Assembly: GCA_035570275.1 (NCBI GenBank)
Contig: DATMNI010000467.1
Coordinates: forward strand, 73,520 to 137,519
Source: DATMNI01 sp035570275
GTDB lineage: Bacteria > Acidobacteriota > Terriglobia > Bryobacterales > Bryobacteraceae
Length of the DNA stretch: 64,000 nt
Direction of reading: 5' to 3'
Shown: one piece after another, positions 16,590 to 23,197 of the stretch
Layout of the letters: the number at the start of each line of letters is the position of its first letter
Position numbering within the stretch: the first letter of the stretch is position 1
Notes under the pieces: model-generated
Database searches by the model: none
What the model saw: only the letters and a program-made list of their open reading frames with translations
What the model was told of the DNA's origin: nothing
Made by a program: the position numbers and the translations under genes

Positions 16590-17178
16590 ACCGCAAACGC
16601 CCGATCTCGTAAACGAAGATGGTGTGGTCCATGCTGCCGGCTTTGACATGGGCCACCTCCACTGGTACCCATCCGCGGACCGGAAATTCGTTCGAGACCA
16701 CGCGCGACCCCGGTTTCAGGTGCTTTTCCAGATTGGGCTTCAGCCGTTCGTTGGAAAGTGTAGTGAAGAACATGGTCACCACGTTGGCTGGGCTTACGTC
16801 CACCCGCAACGCGCTGCCCTCCACCATGCGGACGCGGTCCGCCAGGCCCAGTGACGCAATGCGCTGCTGAGTCTTGCGGCACAGATCCGGCAGCAGTTCC
16901 ACTCCAACACCCGTGGCGCCGAATTTTTGTGCCGCCATGATGATCACGCGTCCATCGCCGCTGCCCAGATCGTAGACCACGTCACCCGGCTTCACGCGGC
17001 CCGCCTGCAGCATTCTCTCGACGACGGCTTCGGGAGTGGGAATATAAGGGGCAAGGTTCTCGGCTCCCCCAAACTGTTGGGTAAAACCGGGAATCGCGGC
17101 GGACACGAAGCAGAGGACACTTGACGCGACCCACCGGCCGCTCGACAAAACCCGCATAGCAGTTGACGGAACCCGCAT
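16588..17178 (-). CDS. SAM-dependent methyltransferase with a signal peptide
   Basis: A 196-residue protein. The first 35 residues look like a Sec signal (basic start, then VASSVLCFVSAAIPGFTQ). The rest is a compact class I methyltransferase: YIPTPEAVVERMLQAGRVKP, motif I VVYDLGSGDGRVIIMAA, GVGVELLPDLCRKT and VVTMFFTTLSNERLKP. The fold is related to DOT1-like and PrmA-like enzymes. S-adenosylmethionine is not known to be plentiful in the periplasm, so an exported form is odd. Either the leader acts as a membrane anchor with the domain inside, or the true start is internal. The gene lies 3 bp after the exported protein gene at 17182-18498 on the same strand, which favours co-transcription. Confidence 0.8.
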   Translation of the reverse strand: MRVPSTAMRVLSSGRWVASSVLCFVSAAIPGFTQQFGGAENLAPYIPTPEAVVERMLQAGRVKPGDVVYDLGSGDGRVIIMAAQKFGATGVGVELLPDLCRKTQQRIASLGLADRVRMVEGSALRVDVSPANVVTMFFTTLSNERLKPNLEKHLKPGSRVVSNEFPVRGWVPVEVAHVKAGSMDHTIFVYEIGRLR

Positions 17179-17181
17179 GAG

Positions 17182-18498
17182 CTACTGGGCCACCGACGGG
17201 TTGGCGCCGGCGGTTCTCCCGAACTTTGATTTTACAATACGGCCGATGATTTCGCTCCAGGCATAAAACAGGTCGCGAGGCCGGCTGATCGTATATTCCG
17301 CCCCCTTGAGGTAGCGCACGGCGTTGCCGATGGCGTCACGCCACGGATTGGCCTGCGGGTTCAGGTTGTAATTCATGTAGAATACGGGGTATTTCACGTT
17401 GTCGCCAAGTTGTTTGAAGGTATCGGGCGGCAGGGCGTTATCCAGCATCACCTTGGGGCCGGCAATAATCACCGCATCCGGATGTTCCCGATCCTCCTTC
17501 ATCTCCTGAGTGATGAAATTGGTCAGGAACTCGGTATCGCCGTGCTTCTGGGTGAGGCGTTTGAGGTCCACGGTGCCCAGGTTCAGCCCACGCAACGCCT
17601 TGCCGAGAGCCGGAAAATCGATCTGGGAAGCGGCTTCCTGGCGATAGATGACTCGCTGCTCCTGCATATTAAAAGCCACAATCGAAAACTTGTTGATGCG
17701 CGGCTCGCGCGCAATGTTGCGCAGTATGGAGACCAGGGCCGCCGTATCGAAGGGCTGCAGGGTGGCCGAATATGAGTCCTGGGGCGCGAAATTGACCATC
17801 ACTTTCACGTTCAGCGGATCTTCACCCTGGGCGCGTGAAACCGGAGGCTCCTGTTTGAAAGGTTCGGTATCGGCAGGTTGGACGGCATCGGCCAGGATAT
17901 CCAGCGCGATCTGCTTGTCCTTGGCTGGCAGCGTTGCCTCCAGGTCCCAATTGGACGAGCAGATTCGTTCCGCCCGGTCGCGCATCAACCAGTCCACGTG
18001 GTACTTTCCTTCGCCCAAATCGAACATTCCGGTCAGCAGGGCATTGCCGCCGGCATCGGAATCGATCACGGGAACCGGGAAATGTTGCGAGAAGTAAACT
18101 GGTTCGTCCGGGTGATGTTCGGGATTGACCCGGAAGACCATGGTCAACTGGTTGTCGGCCCCGGCGAGATCCTTCAGAGGGATGCTGATATCGTACCCGG
18201 CATGGAACCTGAGGTCGAAACCCAGCACGGGCTTGATCGGTGTGGCGGTACAAGGAATGTCCTTCCGAACCTCCTGCGCCTCCAGAATGGCGGCGTCCGA
18301 GGTGAACAGGCGCACCATGCCCCCTGGCCCCGAAACCGGCATCAGGCTCTGGCTGGAGGCAGCCGAACCGAACAACAGCGAATACGCGAGGAAATCCGCC
18401 AACCTTCCTCGTCCCCGACCGATGACTAATCCGGGTCCCATCGCCATCGCTACTGAGCACCTGCGATACCAGAATTCCCATCCATTCGTGGGAATCAC
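17182..18498 (-). CDS. Exported protein of unknown function (VWA-like C-terminal fold possible)
   Basis: A protein of up to 438 residues that I do not recognise as a named family. The first 50 residues include a hydrophobic stretch (LADFLAYSLLFGSAASSQS) that would serve as signal peptide; a shorter start at Met18 or Met20 is possible. The middle has a beta-rich domain (about 85-200). The C-terminal half (from NVKVMVNFAPQDS) alternates strands and helices with DAVIIAGPKVMLDN and ISRPRDLFYAWSEIIGRIV, which is compatible with a Rossmann or von Willebrand A type fold, but no MIDAS motif is seen. It precedes the signal-bearing methyltransferase by 3 bp, so the two probably work in one process. Confidence 0.65.
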   Translation of the reverse strand: MIPTNGWEFWYRRCSVAMAMGPGLVIGRGRGRLADFLAYSLLFGSAASSQSLMPVSGPGGMVRLFTSDAAILEAQEVRKDIPCTATPIKPVLGFDLRFHAGYDISIPLKDLAGADNQLTMVFRVNPEHHPDEPVYFSQHFPVPVIDSDAGGNALLTGMFDLGEGKYHVDWLMRDRAERICSSNWDLEATLPAKDKQIALDILADAVQPADTEPFKQEPPVSRAQGEDPLNVKVMVNFAPQDSYSATLQPFDTAALVSILRNIAREPRINKFSIVAFNMQEQRVIYRQEAASQIDFPALGKALRGLNLGTVDLKRLTQKHGDTEFLTNFITQEMKEDREHPDAVIIAGPKVMLDNALPPDTFKQLGDNVKYPVFYMNYNLNPQANPWRDAIGNAVRYLKGAEYTISRPRDLFYAWSEIIGRIVKSKFGRTAGANPSVAQ

Positions 18499-18661
18499 TT
18501 GATAACGTATTATGGCGCAAATTTCGAAAGGCGCAACAGCAAAAGGTAATTCTCACGAAAAAAGTACCGTCGATACGGGTTATATCTTGCATGTCTCCGA
18601 ATGGAGCGCTGGAAGCCGGGTAGAATTAAAGGCGAGGCAACGCCGTTGCCCGGAAACCGCG

Positions 18662-19333
18662 ATGTTTGGCATGGGCCGCACCAAGAACCAGCAAGACAAC
18701 CAGGGTGACGCCATCCCGTCGCCTCTCCAGATTCCGTCCGACGTGATCGTCAGCCCGGACACGCGGCGCAGCGCAAGAACCCCTCCGGGCCAATCCCGTA
18801 CCAGGAAATGGCCGGTGCTGGACGCCAGTGGACCTCCGGCCATCGATCTGGCAGCCTGGCGCTTCCGGTTTGGCGGGCTCGTTGAGAAACCGGTGGAGTG
18901 GGATTGGAGAGAATTCCAGCTCCTGCCCAGGGCCAAGGTTTTCTCCGACTTCCATTGTGTCACGCGATGGTCCCGGCTCGGCAACCTCTGGGAAGGAGTC
19001 ACCACTCGCCAGTTGGTGCAACTCGCAGGTGGCGCCAAACCAGAGGCGCACTTTGCCACGGTCCGTGGGTACGACCGTGGTTGGACCACCAACCTGCCGT
19101 TGGAAGACTTCCTCGCCGAAGACGCGCTGGTGGCGTTCCTCCACGACGGTGAGGCGATATCAATCGAACACGGCGGCCCCGCGCGGCTGGTGGTGCCGAG
19201 GCTGTACGCCTGGAAGAGCGCGAAATGGGTTGCCGGCGTGGATCTCACCGAAAAGGACCGGCCAGGTTTCTGGGAAGCCAACGGCTACCACATGCGCGGC
19301 GACCCCTGGGAGGAGCAACGTTACGGGTGGTAG
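18662..19333 (+). CDS. Molybdopterin-dependent oxidoreductase, sulfite-oxidase family
   Basis: A 223-residue protein of the sulfite oxidase/YedY superfamily. The cofactor-binding Cys is Cys99 in FSDFHCVTRWSRLGNLWEG. The fold continues through LPLEDFLAEDALVAFLHDGE, HGGPARLVVPRLYAWKSAKWV and the C-terminal WEANGYHMRGDPWEEQRY segment, all typical of the short cytoplasmic sulfite-oxidase-like group. No Tat signal is visible, unlike YedY/MsrP. I start at ATG 18662; a longer frame from 18512 would add an unlikely leader. The physiological substrate of this short group is unknown. No membrane heme partner (YedZ) is next to it. It converges on the gene at 19427 across repeat A3. Confidence 0.85.
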   Translation: MFGMGRTKNQQDNQGDAIPSPLQIPSDVIVSPDTRRSARTPPGQSRTRKWPVLDASGPPAIDLAAWRFRFGGLVEKPVEWDWREFQLLPRAKVFSDFHCVTRWSRLGNLWEGVTTRQLVQLAGGAKPEAHFATVRGYDRGWTTNLPLEDFLAEDALVAFLHDGEAISIEHGGPARLVVPRLYAWKSAKWVAGVDLTEKDRPGFWEANGYHMRGDPWEEQRYGW

Positions 19334-19429
19334 TAGTCAGTCGTCAGTCGTCAGTCGTCAGTTTGAACCCGGCGCACCCGCCGGAGGCGCTGGTTTACTG
19401 AAAACTGACAACTGAAAAACTGACAACTA
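19334..19429. repeat. Heptad-arm inverted repeat, copy A3 (AGT type, between convergent genes)
   Basis: The left arm is AGTCGTC repeated three times after a partial unit. The core contains GGCGCACCCGCCGGAGGCG, and the right arm has the inverted unit GANNACT (GAAAACT, GACAACT, GACAACT with one 8-mer). The design equals copies A1, A2 and A4 except that the third base is T, showing that the heptad is AGYNNTC. It lies between convergent stops. Confidence 0.85.
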
Positions 19430-19873
19430 ATGTGCCCCGGCTACCCGGTGTTTCACCCGGTGGCGCGCCACGTAGTTCGCATCCGGAGGCAGAGCCGCAA
19501 ACTGGCTTTCCGGCTGAATCTCATCGGGCATGATCTCTTCCAGCATGCTGGTGACTTGCAGACTGGCTGGATCGAAGCCGCGGGATTGCAGTCCGGCGGA
19601 CACTTCGTCCAACTGGCTGCCGTAGGCCGGAAACTCCACCAGGGTGGTGGCCTCGGTTTCCTCCCGGCCGTCCGGATACACGTACACGATGGCGGCATCG
19701 TGGTAGATCTGGGGATTGACAGGGAAACTGACTTGCGCCAGGGTTTCCAGCAGAGACTCCAGATATCTAGGGTCTACGTTAATCGATACCGAAATCAGAT
19801 CGCCTTCGCGGCCCGAAAGCGCGGGGCTCGACAACGAAGTAGTGGTGGCCGATGTTTTGGGCCAGACGCTCAT
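19427..19873 (-). CDS. Hypothetical protein (148 residues)
   Basis: I do not recognise this protein. It starts MSVWPKTSATTTS and has an alternating strand/helix pattern from residue 25: LISVSINVDPRYLESLLETL, then QIYHDAAIVYVYPDG, EATTLVEFPAYGSQLDEV and SAGLQSRGFDPASLQV. This could be a ferredoxin-like or ACT-like alpha-beta sandwich. I choose ATG 19873 because GGAGGT lies 5 bases before it; the upstream ATG at 19888 would place that site inside the coding region. A strong intrinsic terminator on the same strand lies 43-72 bases upstream (19916-19945), so the gene is either controlled by attenuation or has a promoter in that short gap. Charged, no signal peptide, probably cytoplasmic. Confidence 0.6.
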   Translation of the reverse strand: MSVWPKTSATTTSLSSPALSGREGDLISVSINVDPRYLESLLETLAQVSFPVNPQIYHDAAIVYVYPDGREETEATTLVEFPAYGSQLDEVSAGLQSRGFDPASLQVTSMLEEIMPDEIQPESQFAALPPDANYVARHRVKHRVAGAH

Positions 19874-19915
19874 ACAAACCTCCAGCATCCGGCGAAGGGG
19901 GCCTGCTCCGGGAAC

Positions 19916-19945
19916 AAAAAACCCTGGAGCCGAAAGGCGCCAGGG
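19916..19945 (-). terminator. Strong intrinsic terminator upstream of the 19427 gene
   Basis: Read on the minus strand: CCCTGG-C-GCC, loop TTTC, GGC-T-CCAGGG, then six T. The 9-bp stem with one internal mismatch and the U tract are classical. No gene on the minus strand ends just before it, so it ends a non-coding transcript or an attenuated leader. Confidence 0.75.
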
Positions 19946-20040
19946 TAAAAATGTTCTCGAACAGACCGACTCGCCTTTAGCACTTTTTTTCGTGGTTGCA
20001 ATTAGCTGGGCTCAAAGAACCCTAAATCAATCCACGTCTA
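19916..20040 (-). ncRNA. Candidate structured RNA or attenuator leader
   Basis: On the minus strand, upstream of the terminator, several stems fit together. An outer CGTGG/CCACG (20032-20036 with 19991-19995) encloses GGGTTC/GAGCCC (20017-20022 with 20008-20013), which closes only with a G-U pair on this strand. A TGTTC/GAACA hairpin (19952-19963) comes next, followed by the terminator. The region has no open reading frame and does not match the tRNA, tmRNA, RNase P, 4.5S or 6S consensus sequences I know. It is either a free small RNA of about 125 nt or a leader that controls the gene at 19427-19873. Confidence 0.4.
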
Positions 20041-20337
20041 GCTTCAGCGTATCACCCAGTACCGTGCCGAGGCAACGATTTTAATGTTGCAGGTTTCGGT
20101 ATCACGTTACGCGTTCGGCACGAGGACCGGACAGGCGTGGATCCTACGGATTCCCGGTTAGTTGAACGAGGCGGCACCGCACCTGCGACGCTCCGAAAAA
20201 CTCGTCGGCGACGCCTTGCCGGCGTCGCTGCTGAAATTGGCCCCGACCTTCAGTCCATATGTAATTAATAGTACAATAGAAGACTTTCGACTGAAAACCT
20301 ATGAACAGGGCAGCCAACCTGGAAAGGTGAGTATCCG

Positions 20338-20612
20338 ATGATGAACCTGCTAGCTGTAGCGGTTTGATAGCTCTCGGACTGGTTCTCGTGCTCCTGCACC
20401 TGCAGTGGCAGAGGCCATCGGAGGTCTTAGACGGGGACACAGACCTCACACCCGTTCCCAACAGCCTTTCGGCGGTGCAGCGGGCAATATAGCAGGTCGA
20501 TCGATCAGTCCGCGACGAGATTACGCGAAGCCGACTGGACCAGGCGAACCATTTGCAGGCGTTGCGAGTTGAGGTGATGACCGCTTTTGACCGGCATCGG
20601 CGAATCCGACAA
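20338..20612 (+). pseudogene. Decayed 5' end of rmuC (DNA recombination protein)
   Basis: A GGAAAGGTGAG site precedes ATGATG at 20338, and MNLLAVAV is followed by a stop. After a one-base shift the frame reads a membrane helix (GLIALGLVLVLLHLQWQRPS), then SAVQRAI, an in-frame stop, and QVDRSVRDEITRSRLDQANH followed by ALRVEVMTAF. This order of membrane anchor and charged coiled coil resembles the N-terminus of RmuC (ERxxRxEIARxREEA pattern). The remaining 300 residues of RmuC are absent. It is a relic with a frameshift, a stop and a truncation. The stretch from 20613 to 20798 shows no gene. Confidence 0.5.
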
Positions 20613-20810
20613 GCTTCGAATCGATCGAGGCCGCACAGCCTCGGGACTACGAGATTGAGGATGTCATGGTGCTGATTGGCTTGGGCGAGCAGGACTAACC
20701 GCCGGGCCGGGACAACCGGCATGCCGGATTCATGTTGCAGCACGCCGTCGCCTTTGAGTTGCGGCAGGCTGCGGGGAGTGATAGGCTCAAAACACACTGG
20801 AGGTAACTCA

Positions 20811-21353
20811 ATGAAGATGCTGTCGTTGGCGCTGGCCGGTGCACTGTTGCCGGCCGGCTTGTTCGCCCAGGCGATCCAACCGCCTCACACCAGCCTCAAA
20901 GTTGGTGACATGGCGCCCGACTTCACCCTGACCGCCACCACGGGCGGCAAGGTGACGCTCGCCGATTTTCGCGGCAAGAACACCGTGGTGCTGGCGTTCT
21001 TCCCGGCCGCTTTCACCGGTGGCTGAACCAAAGAAATAACCGCATACCAGGCTGGTATTGCAAAATTCGATGCAGCGGACACCAAGGTTTTTGGAATTAG
21101 TACCGACAACACCCCTTCCCAGAAAGAGTTTGCCACTAAAGTAGGCGCGTCCTTCCCCCTGCTCAGCGATTTCAACAAGCGTGAAGTGTCGGCAGCCTAT
21201 GGCGTGCTGATCCAGTCCGCCGGGATGGCTAACCGCTCCACCTTCGTGGTGGACAAGGAAGGGAAGATTGCGTACATCGAGGAGGGAAATACGGCCATCG
21301 ATCCGACCGGAGCGGAAACCGCTTGTAGCCGGACGGCACACAAGGAGAAGTAG
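20811..21353 (+). CDS. Selenocysteine-containing peroxiredoxin (UGA at codon 72), secreted
   Basis: Read through TGA at 21024-21026, the frame gives a 180-residue AhpC/TSA-type peroxiredoxin. It has a signal peptide (MKMLSLALAGALLPAGLFAQ), then KVGDMAPDFTL, FRGKNTVVLAFFPAAFTGG-U-TKE and downstream KVFGISTDN, FPLLSDF, AYGVL, RSTFVVDKEGKIAYIEEG. The UGA is exactly where the family has its peroxidatic Cys (TxxC), which gives TGGU. All 109 codons after it stay open and keep family motifs, so this is not a decayed gene. A SECIS-like hairpin follows the UGA. A C-terminal Cys (ETACSR) may act as resolving residue. GGAGGT 6 bases before ATG 20811 is a strong ribosome-binding site. The enzyme should reduce peroxides in the periplasm. 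It needs SelB and tRNA-Sec encoded elsewhere. A conventional gene call would end at 21026 or begin after it. Confidence 0.85.
21042..21061 (+). promoter_or_regulatory. SECIS-like hairpin for UGA 21024
   Basis: Pairs G42-C61, C43-G60, A44-U58, U45-A57, A46-U56, C47-G55, C48-G54 and A49-U53 (last two digits of coordinates) leave U59 bulged and a GGC loop at 21050-21052. The loop begins 23 nt after the UGA. The size, spacing and G in the first two loop positions fit the known bacterial SECIS rules. It lies inside the coding region, as bacterial SECIS elements do. Confidence 0.75.
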
Positions 21354-21359
21354 GGGAAG

Positions 21360-21457
21360 AAGCTATCAGCTTTCAGCGATCAGCTTTCAGCTAGTACCAA
21401 CTGCGCCTTCGGCGCGCGCGGGTTTAGCTGACGGCTGATAGCTGACCGCTGAAAGCT
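21360..21457. repeat. Heptad-arm inverted repeat, copy A4 (between convergent genes)
   Basis: The left arm is AGCTATC, AGCTTTC, AGCGATC, AGCTTTC, AGCT. The core is rich in GCGCCTTCGGCGCGCGCGGG. The right arm is GACGGCT, GATAGCT, GACCGCT, GAAAGCT. It lies between the selenoprotein (+) and the zinc-ribbon gene (-). Confidence 0.85.
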
Positions 21458-21464
21458 TGTTGCC

Positions 21465-21824
21465 TCACCCTGGCGCCACTTCGGTAATCTCCAGAATCAG
21501 CCAGGCGCCGCAATTGCCGCACACCAGCGTCCCATCCGCCGTCATGTAGACTGCGGTGGAGGTGCACTTGGCACACTCGGCAGTCGGGCCGGTGGAATCG
21601 GGGAGCGGGTCGGGCGGAAGGATGCCGGCCGCAGTTCCACCCTTGAGCGTGGTTGCGGGCTCGAACGTGGTTCCACAGCCGCTGCACACGTGGTTGAAGC
21701 AACAATTGGGAGTGCAAGTGTAGAAGACCTCGGCCGAACCGCAGACCGGGCAAGCGATTTCCAGTTTCCGGGTCTTCACTTTACTTCCTGGCACTTTACT
21801 TCTTGGCGATTCCGAAGAATTCAT
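21465..21824 (-). CDS. Zinc-ribbon protein of unknown function
   Basis: A protein of about 119 residues with two probable zinc-binding modules: CPVCGSAEVFYTCTPNCC with CSGC in the first half, and CAKC ... CGNCGAW in the second. Between them lies a loop with PPDPLPDSTGP. No signal peptide. The start is uncertain. ATG 21824 overlaps the end of the parvulin gene by 29 bases; GTG codons at about 21794 or 21779 would give a non-overlapping start. Such proteins often bind nucleic acid or act as small adaptors, but nothing here shows a role. The overlap suggests co-transcription with the parvulin gene. Confidence 0.65.
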   Translation of the reverse strand: MNSSESPRSKVPGSKVKTRKLEIACPVCGSAEVFYTCTPNCCFNHVCSGCGTTFEPATTLKGGTAAGILPPDPLPDSTGPTAECAKCTSTAVYMTADGTLVCGNCGAWLILEITEVAPG

Positions 21825-22701
21825 TGTCGAGCACCGCGCCGGCCTTGGCGGCAAGCTCTTCGATAGCTTTCTGCGCATGCTCGGGCCGCAGTTTCTTCTC
21901 CAGGTCGGGTCGCGACGCTTCGAAGCTCTTCGATTCCTTAGCCTCCATCCGGATGATGTGATAACCGAACGGCGTCTTCACGGGCTCACTGATTTGCCCA
22001 ACGTTCAAAGCGAAGGCCGCCTCTTCGAAGGAAGGTACCCGTTGGCCGCGGTGAAAGAACCCGATGTCGCCGCCCGATGCGATGGATTCGGTGTCGCTCG
22101 ATTCGTTACCGGCGAGAGTGGCAAAATCCTCCCCATCCAGAAGCCTCTGGCGGATGTCCTGAGCCTTGGCCAGCGCTTCGCTTTCCGTAAGCTCCTTCTG
22201 GCCCGTCGTCAACGGCAACAGCGACCCCTGCATCCGAATCAGGATGTGGCGCACCCGGACCCTTTGGTATTCCGATTGGTGCGCGTCATAGTATTTGCGC
22301 AACTCCGGGTCGTCCAGTTTTACGTTCTTCCTTAGGTCGTCCGAGGTCAGGCCCGCCAGCACACTGGCCTCGGAGAACATGGCCTGCGTCTTGAAAGCAG
22401 GCGTTTCATCAATCTTGCGGCGCTTGCCCTCCAGGGCCAGCACCAGGATTCGAACCACGTTGTCCGCGAATTGTTGGCGGCCGCCGCCCCGCGCGACGGG
22501 ACGAGAATTCTCGGGCAGCGCGTCGATCATTTGATCGAACTGCGCGGCGGTGATTTTCAGATCGCCGATGGCGATCACCGTGCGATCAGGCGGAACCGTG
22601 GGCAGGACTTTGGATGCGGGGTCCTCGACCGCAAGCGTAACGGTCTGGCAAAACGCCGCGCCCGCTAAGCCCAGCCAAAGCAAAGCTGCGAAAAACCTCA
22701 T
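21796..22701 (-). CDS. Periplasmic peptidyl-prolyl isomerase, PpiC/SurA parvulin type
   Basis: A 301-residue protein starting MRFFAALLWLGLAGAAFCQ (signal peptide). A SurA-like N-terminal chaperone region (about 40-150) contains KITAAQFDQMIDALPENSR and DDPELRKYYDAHQSEYQ. It is followed by one parvulin domain: VRVRHILIRM, DGEDFATLAGNESSDTESIASGGDIGFFHRG, EEAAFALNVGQISEPVKTPFGYHIIR, all standard. It should help fold or escort outer-membrane proteins, a need consistent with the large TonB receptor in this window. A longer start seven codons upstream is possible, but MRFF gives a cleaner signal sequence. It lies upstream of the zinc-ribbon gene, with a 29-base overlap. Confidence 0.9.
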   Translation of the reverse strand: MRFFAALLWLGLAGAAFCQTVTLAVEDPASKVLPTVPPDRTVIAIGDLKITAAQFDQMIDALPENSRPVARGGGRQQFADNVVRILVLALEGKRRKIDETPAFKTQAMFSEASVLAGLTSDDLRKNVKLDDPELRKYYDAHQSEYQRVRVRHILIRMQGSLLPLTTGQKELTESEALAKAQDIRQRLLDGEDFATLAGNESSDTESIASGGDIGFFHRGQRVPSFEEAAFALNVGQISEPVKTPFGYHIIRMEAKESKSFEASRPDLEKKLRPEHAQKAIEELAAKAGAVLDNEFFGIAKK

Positions 22702-22732
22702 GGCTTTATGATACCCGCACAAGAAGCTTTCA

Positions 22733-22823
22733 GCGGTCAGCTATCAGCTTTCAGCTAAACCCACCGCGCCGTCGGTGCGCGCCGGGTCAGGCTTACTGTT
22801 GACTGCTGACGGCTGATAGCTTC
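22733..22823. repeat. Heptad-arm inverted repeat, copy A5 (between codirectional genes)
   Basis: The left arm is AGCTTTC, AGCGGTC, AGCTATC, AGCTTTC, AGCT. The core is GCGCCGTCGGTGCGCGCCGGGTC. The right arm is GACTGCT, GACGGCT, GATAGCT. It is the only full copy that is not between convergent genes: it separates clpS from the parvulin gene, both on the minus strand. Confidence 0.85.
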
Positions 22824-22828
22824 CCGTG

Positions 22829-23149
22829 CTACGCCGCCGGTTCCACCGCGGCGGACATGGAACCCTTCGAACGCGGTAAGCGCCAGTCCGGGCCATAAGA
22901 GTGAATCTGGTCGCGCGCGAACTCGGCCTGCGGCAACTCACAGGTAATCAGAACCGTTCGCCCGCGGCGATCCACCTCTTCGGTATGACGGTAGGCCTGC
23001 TCCAGGGTGAAGATGAAGATCTTCTGGAGCATCTCGATGACGTAATCGTAGGTATGGTCATTGTCGTCGAGTAGCACGACACGGTAAAGCGGAACCAGAT
23101 GGTCCCGCTCCACCACTTCCGTTTCAGGGGCAACCGAAACCTTCGCCAT
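22829..23149 (-). CDS. clpS: ATP-dependent Clp protease adaptor ClpS
   Basis: A 106-residue ClpS. The N-degron pocket segment LYRVVLLDDNDHTYDYVIEML is present, followed by the helix LEQAYRHTEEVDRRGRT and the strand VLITCELPQAEFARDQIHS, which match the family in order and spacing. ClpS binds proteins with bulky hydrophobic N-termini and delivers them to ClpA or ClpC for degradation by ClpP. The first 20 residues are the usual flexible extension. No clpA or clpC is adjacent. The C-terminal tail (SKGSMSAAVEPAA) is slightly longer than in E. coli. It follows the glycosylphosphotransferase gene by 48 bp on the same strand. Confidence 0.95.
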   Translation of the reverse strand: MAKVSVAPETEVVERDHLVPLYRVVLLDDNDHTYDYVIEMLQKIFIFTLEQAYRHTEEVDRRGRTVLITCELPQAEFARDQIHSYGPDWRLPRSKGSMSAAVEPAA

Positions 23150-23197
23150 GCGGATCAGTCTCAGGGGACCGGCAACGGCCGGTATGTATAGTATCCG

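Noticed and set aside
19916..20040. 6S RNA, 4.5S RNA, tmRNA or RNase P RNA
   Set aside because: The length, stem order and conserved words of these RNAs are not found; it is reported as an unassigned structure only.
20144..20797. 217-codon minus-strand frame
   Set aside because: It is antisense to the rmuC relic and the peroxiredoxin leader, is rich in Arg, Cys and Ser without any motif, and has no ribosome-binding site.
21024..21026. Reading the TGA as a nonsense mutation in a dead peroxiredoxin
   Set aside because: The stop replaces exactly the catalytic Cys, the 109 codons after it are free of stops and keep family motifs, and a hairpin of SECIS size and spacing follows.
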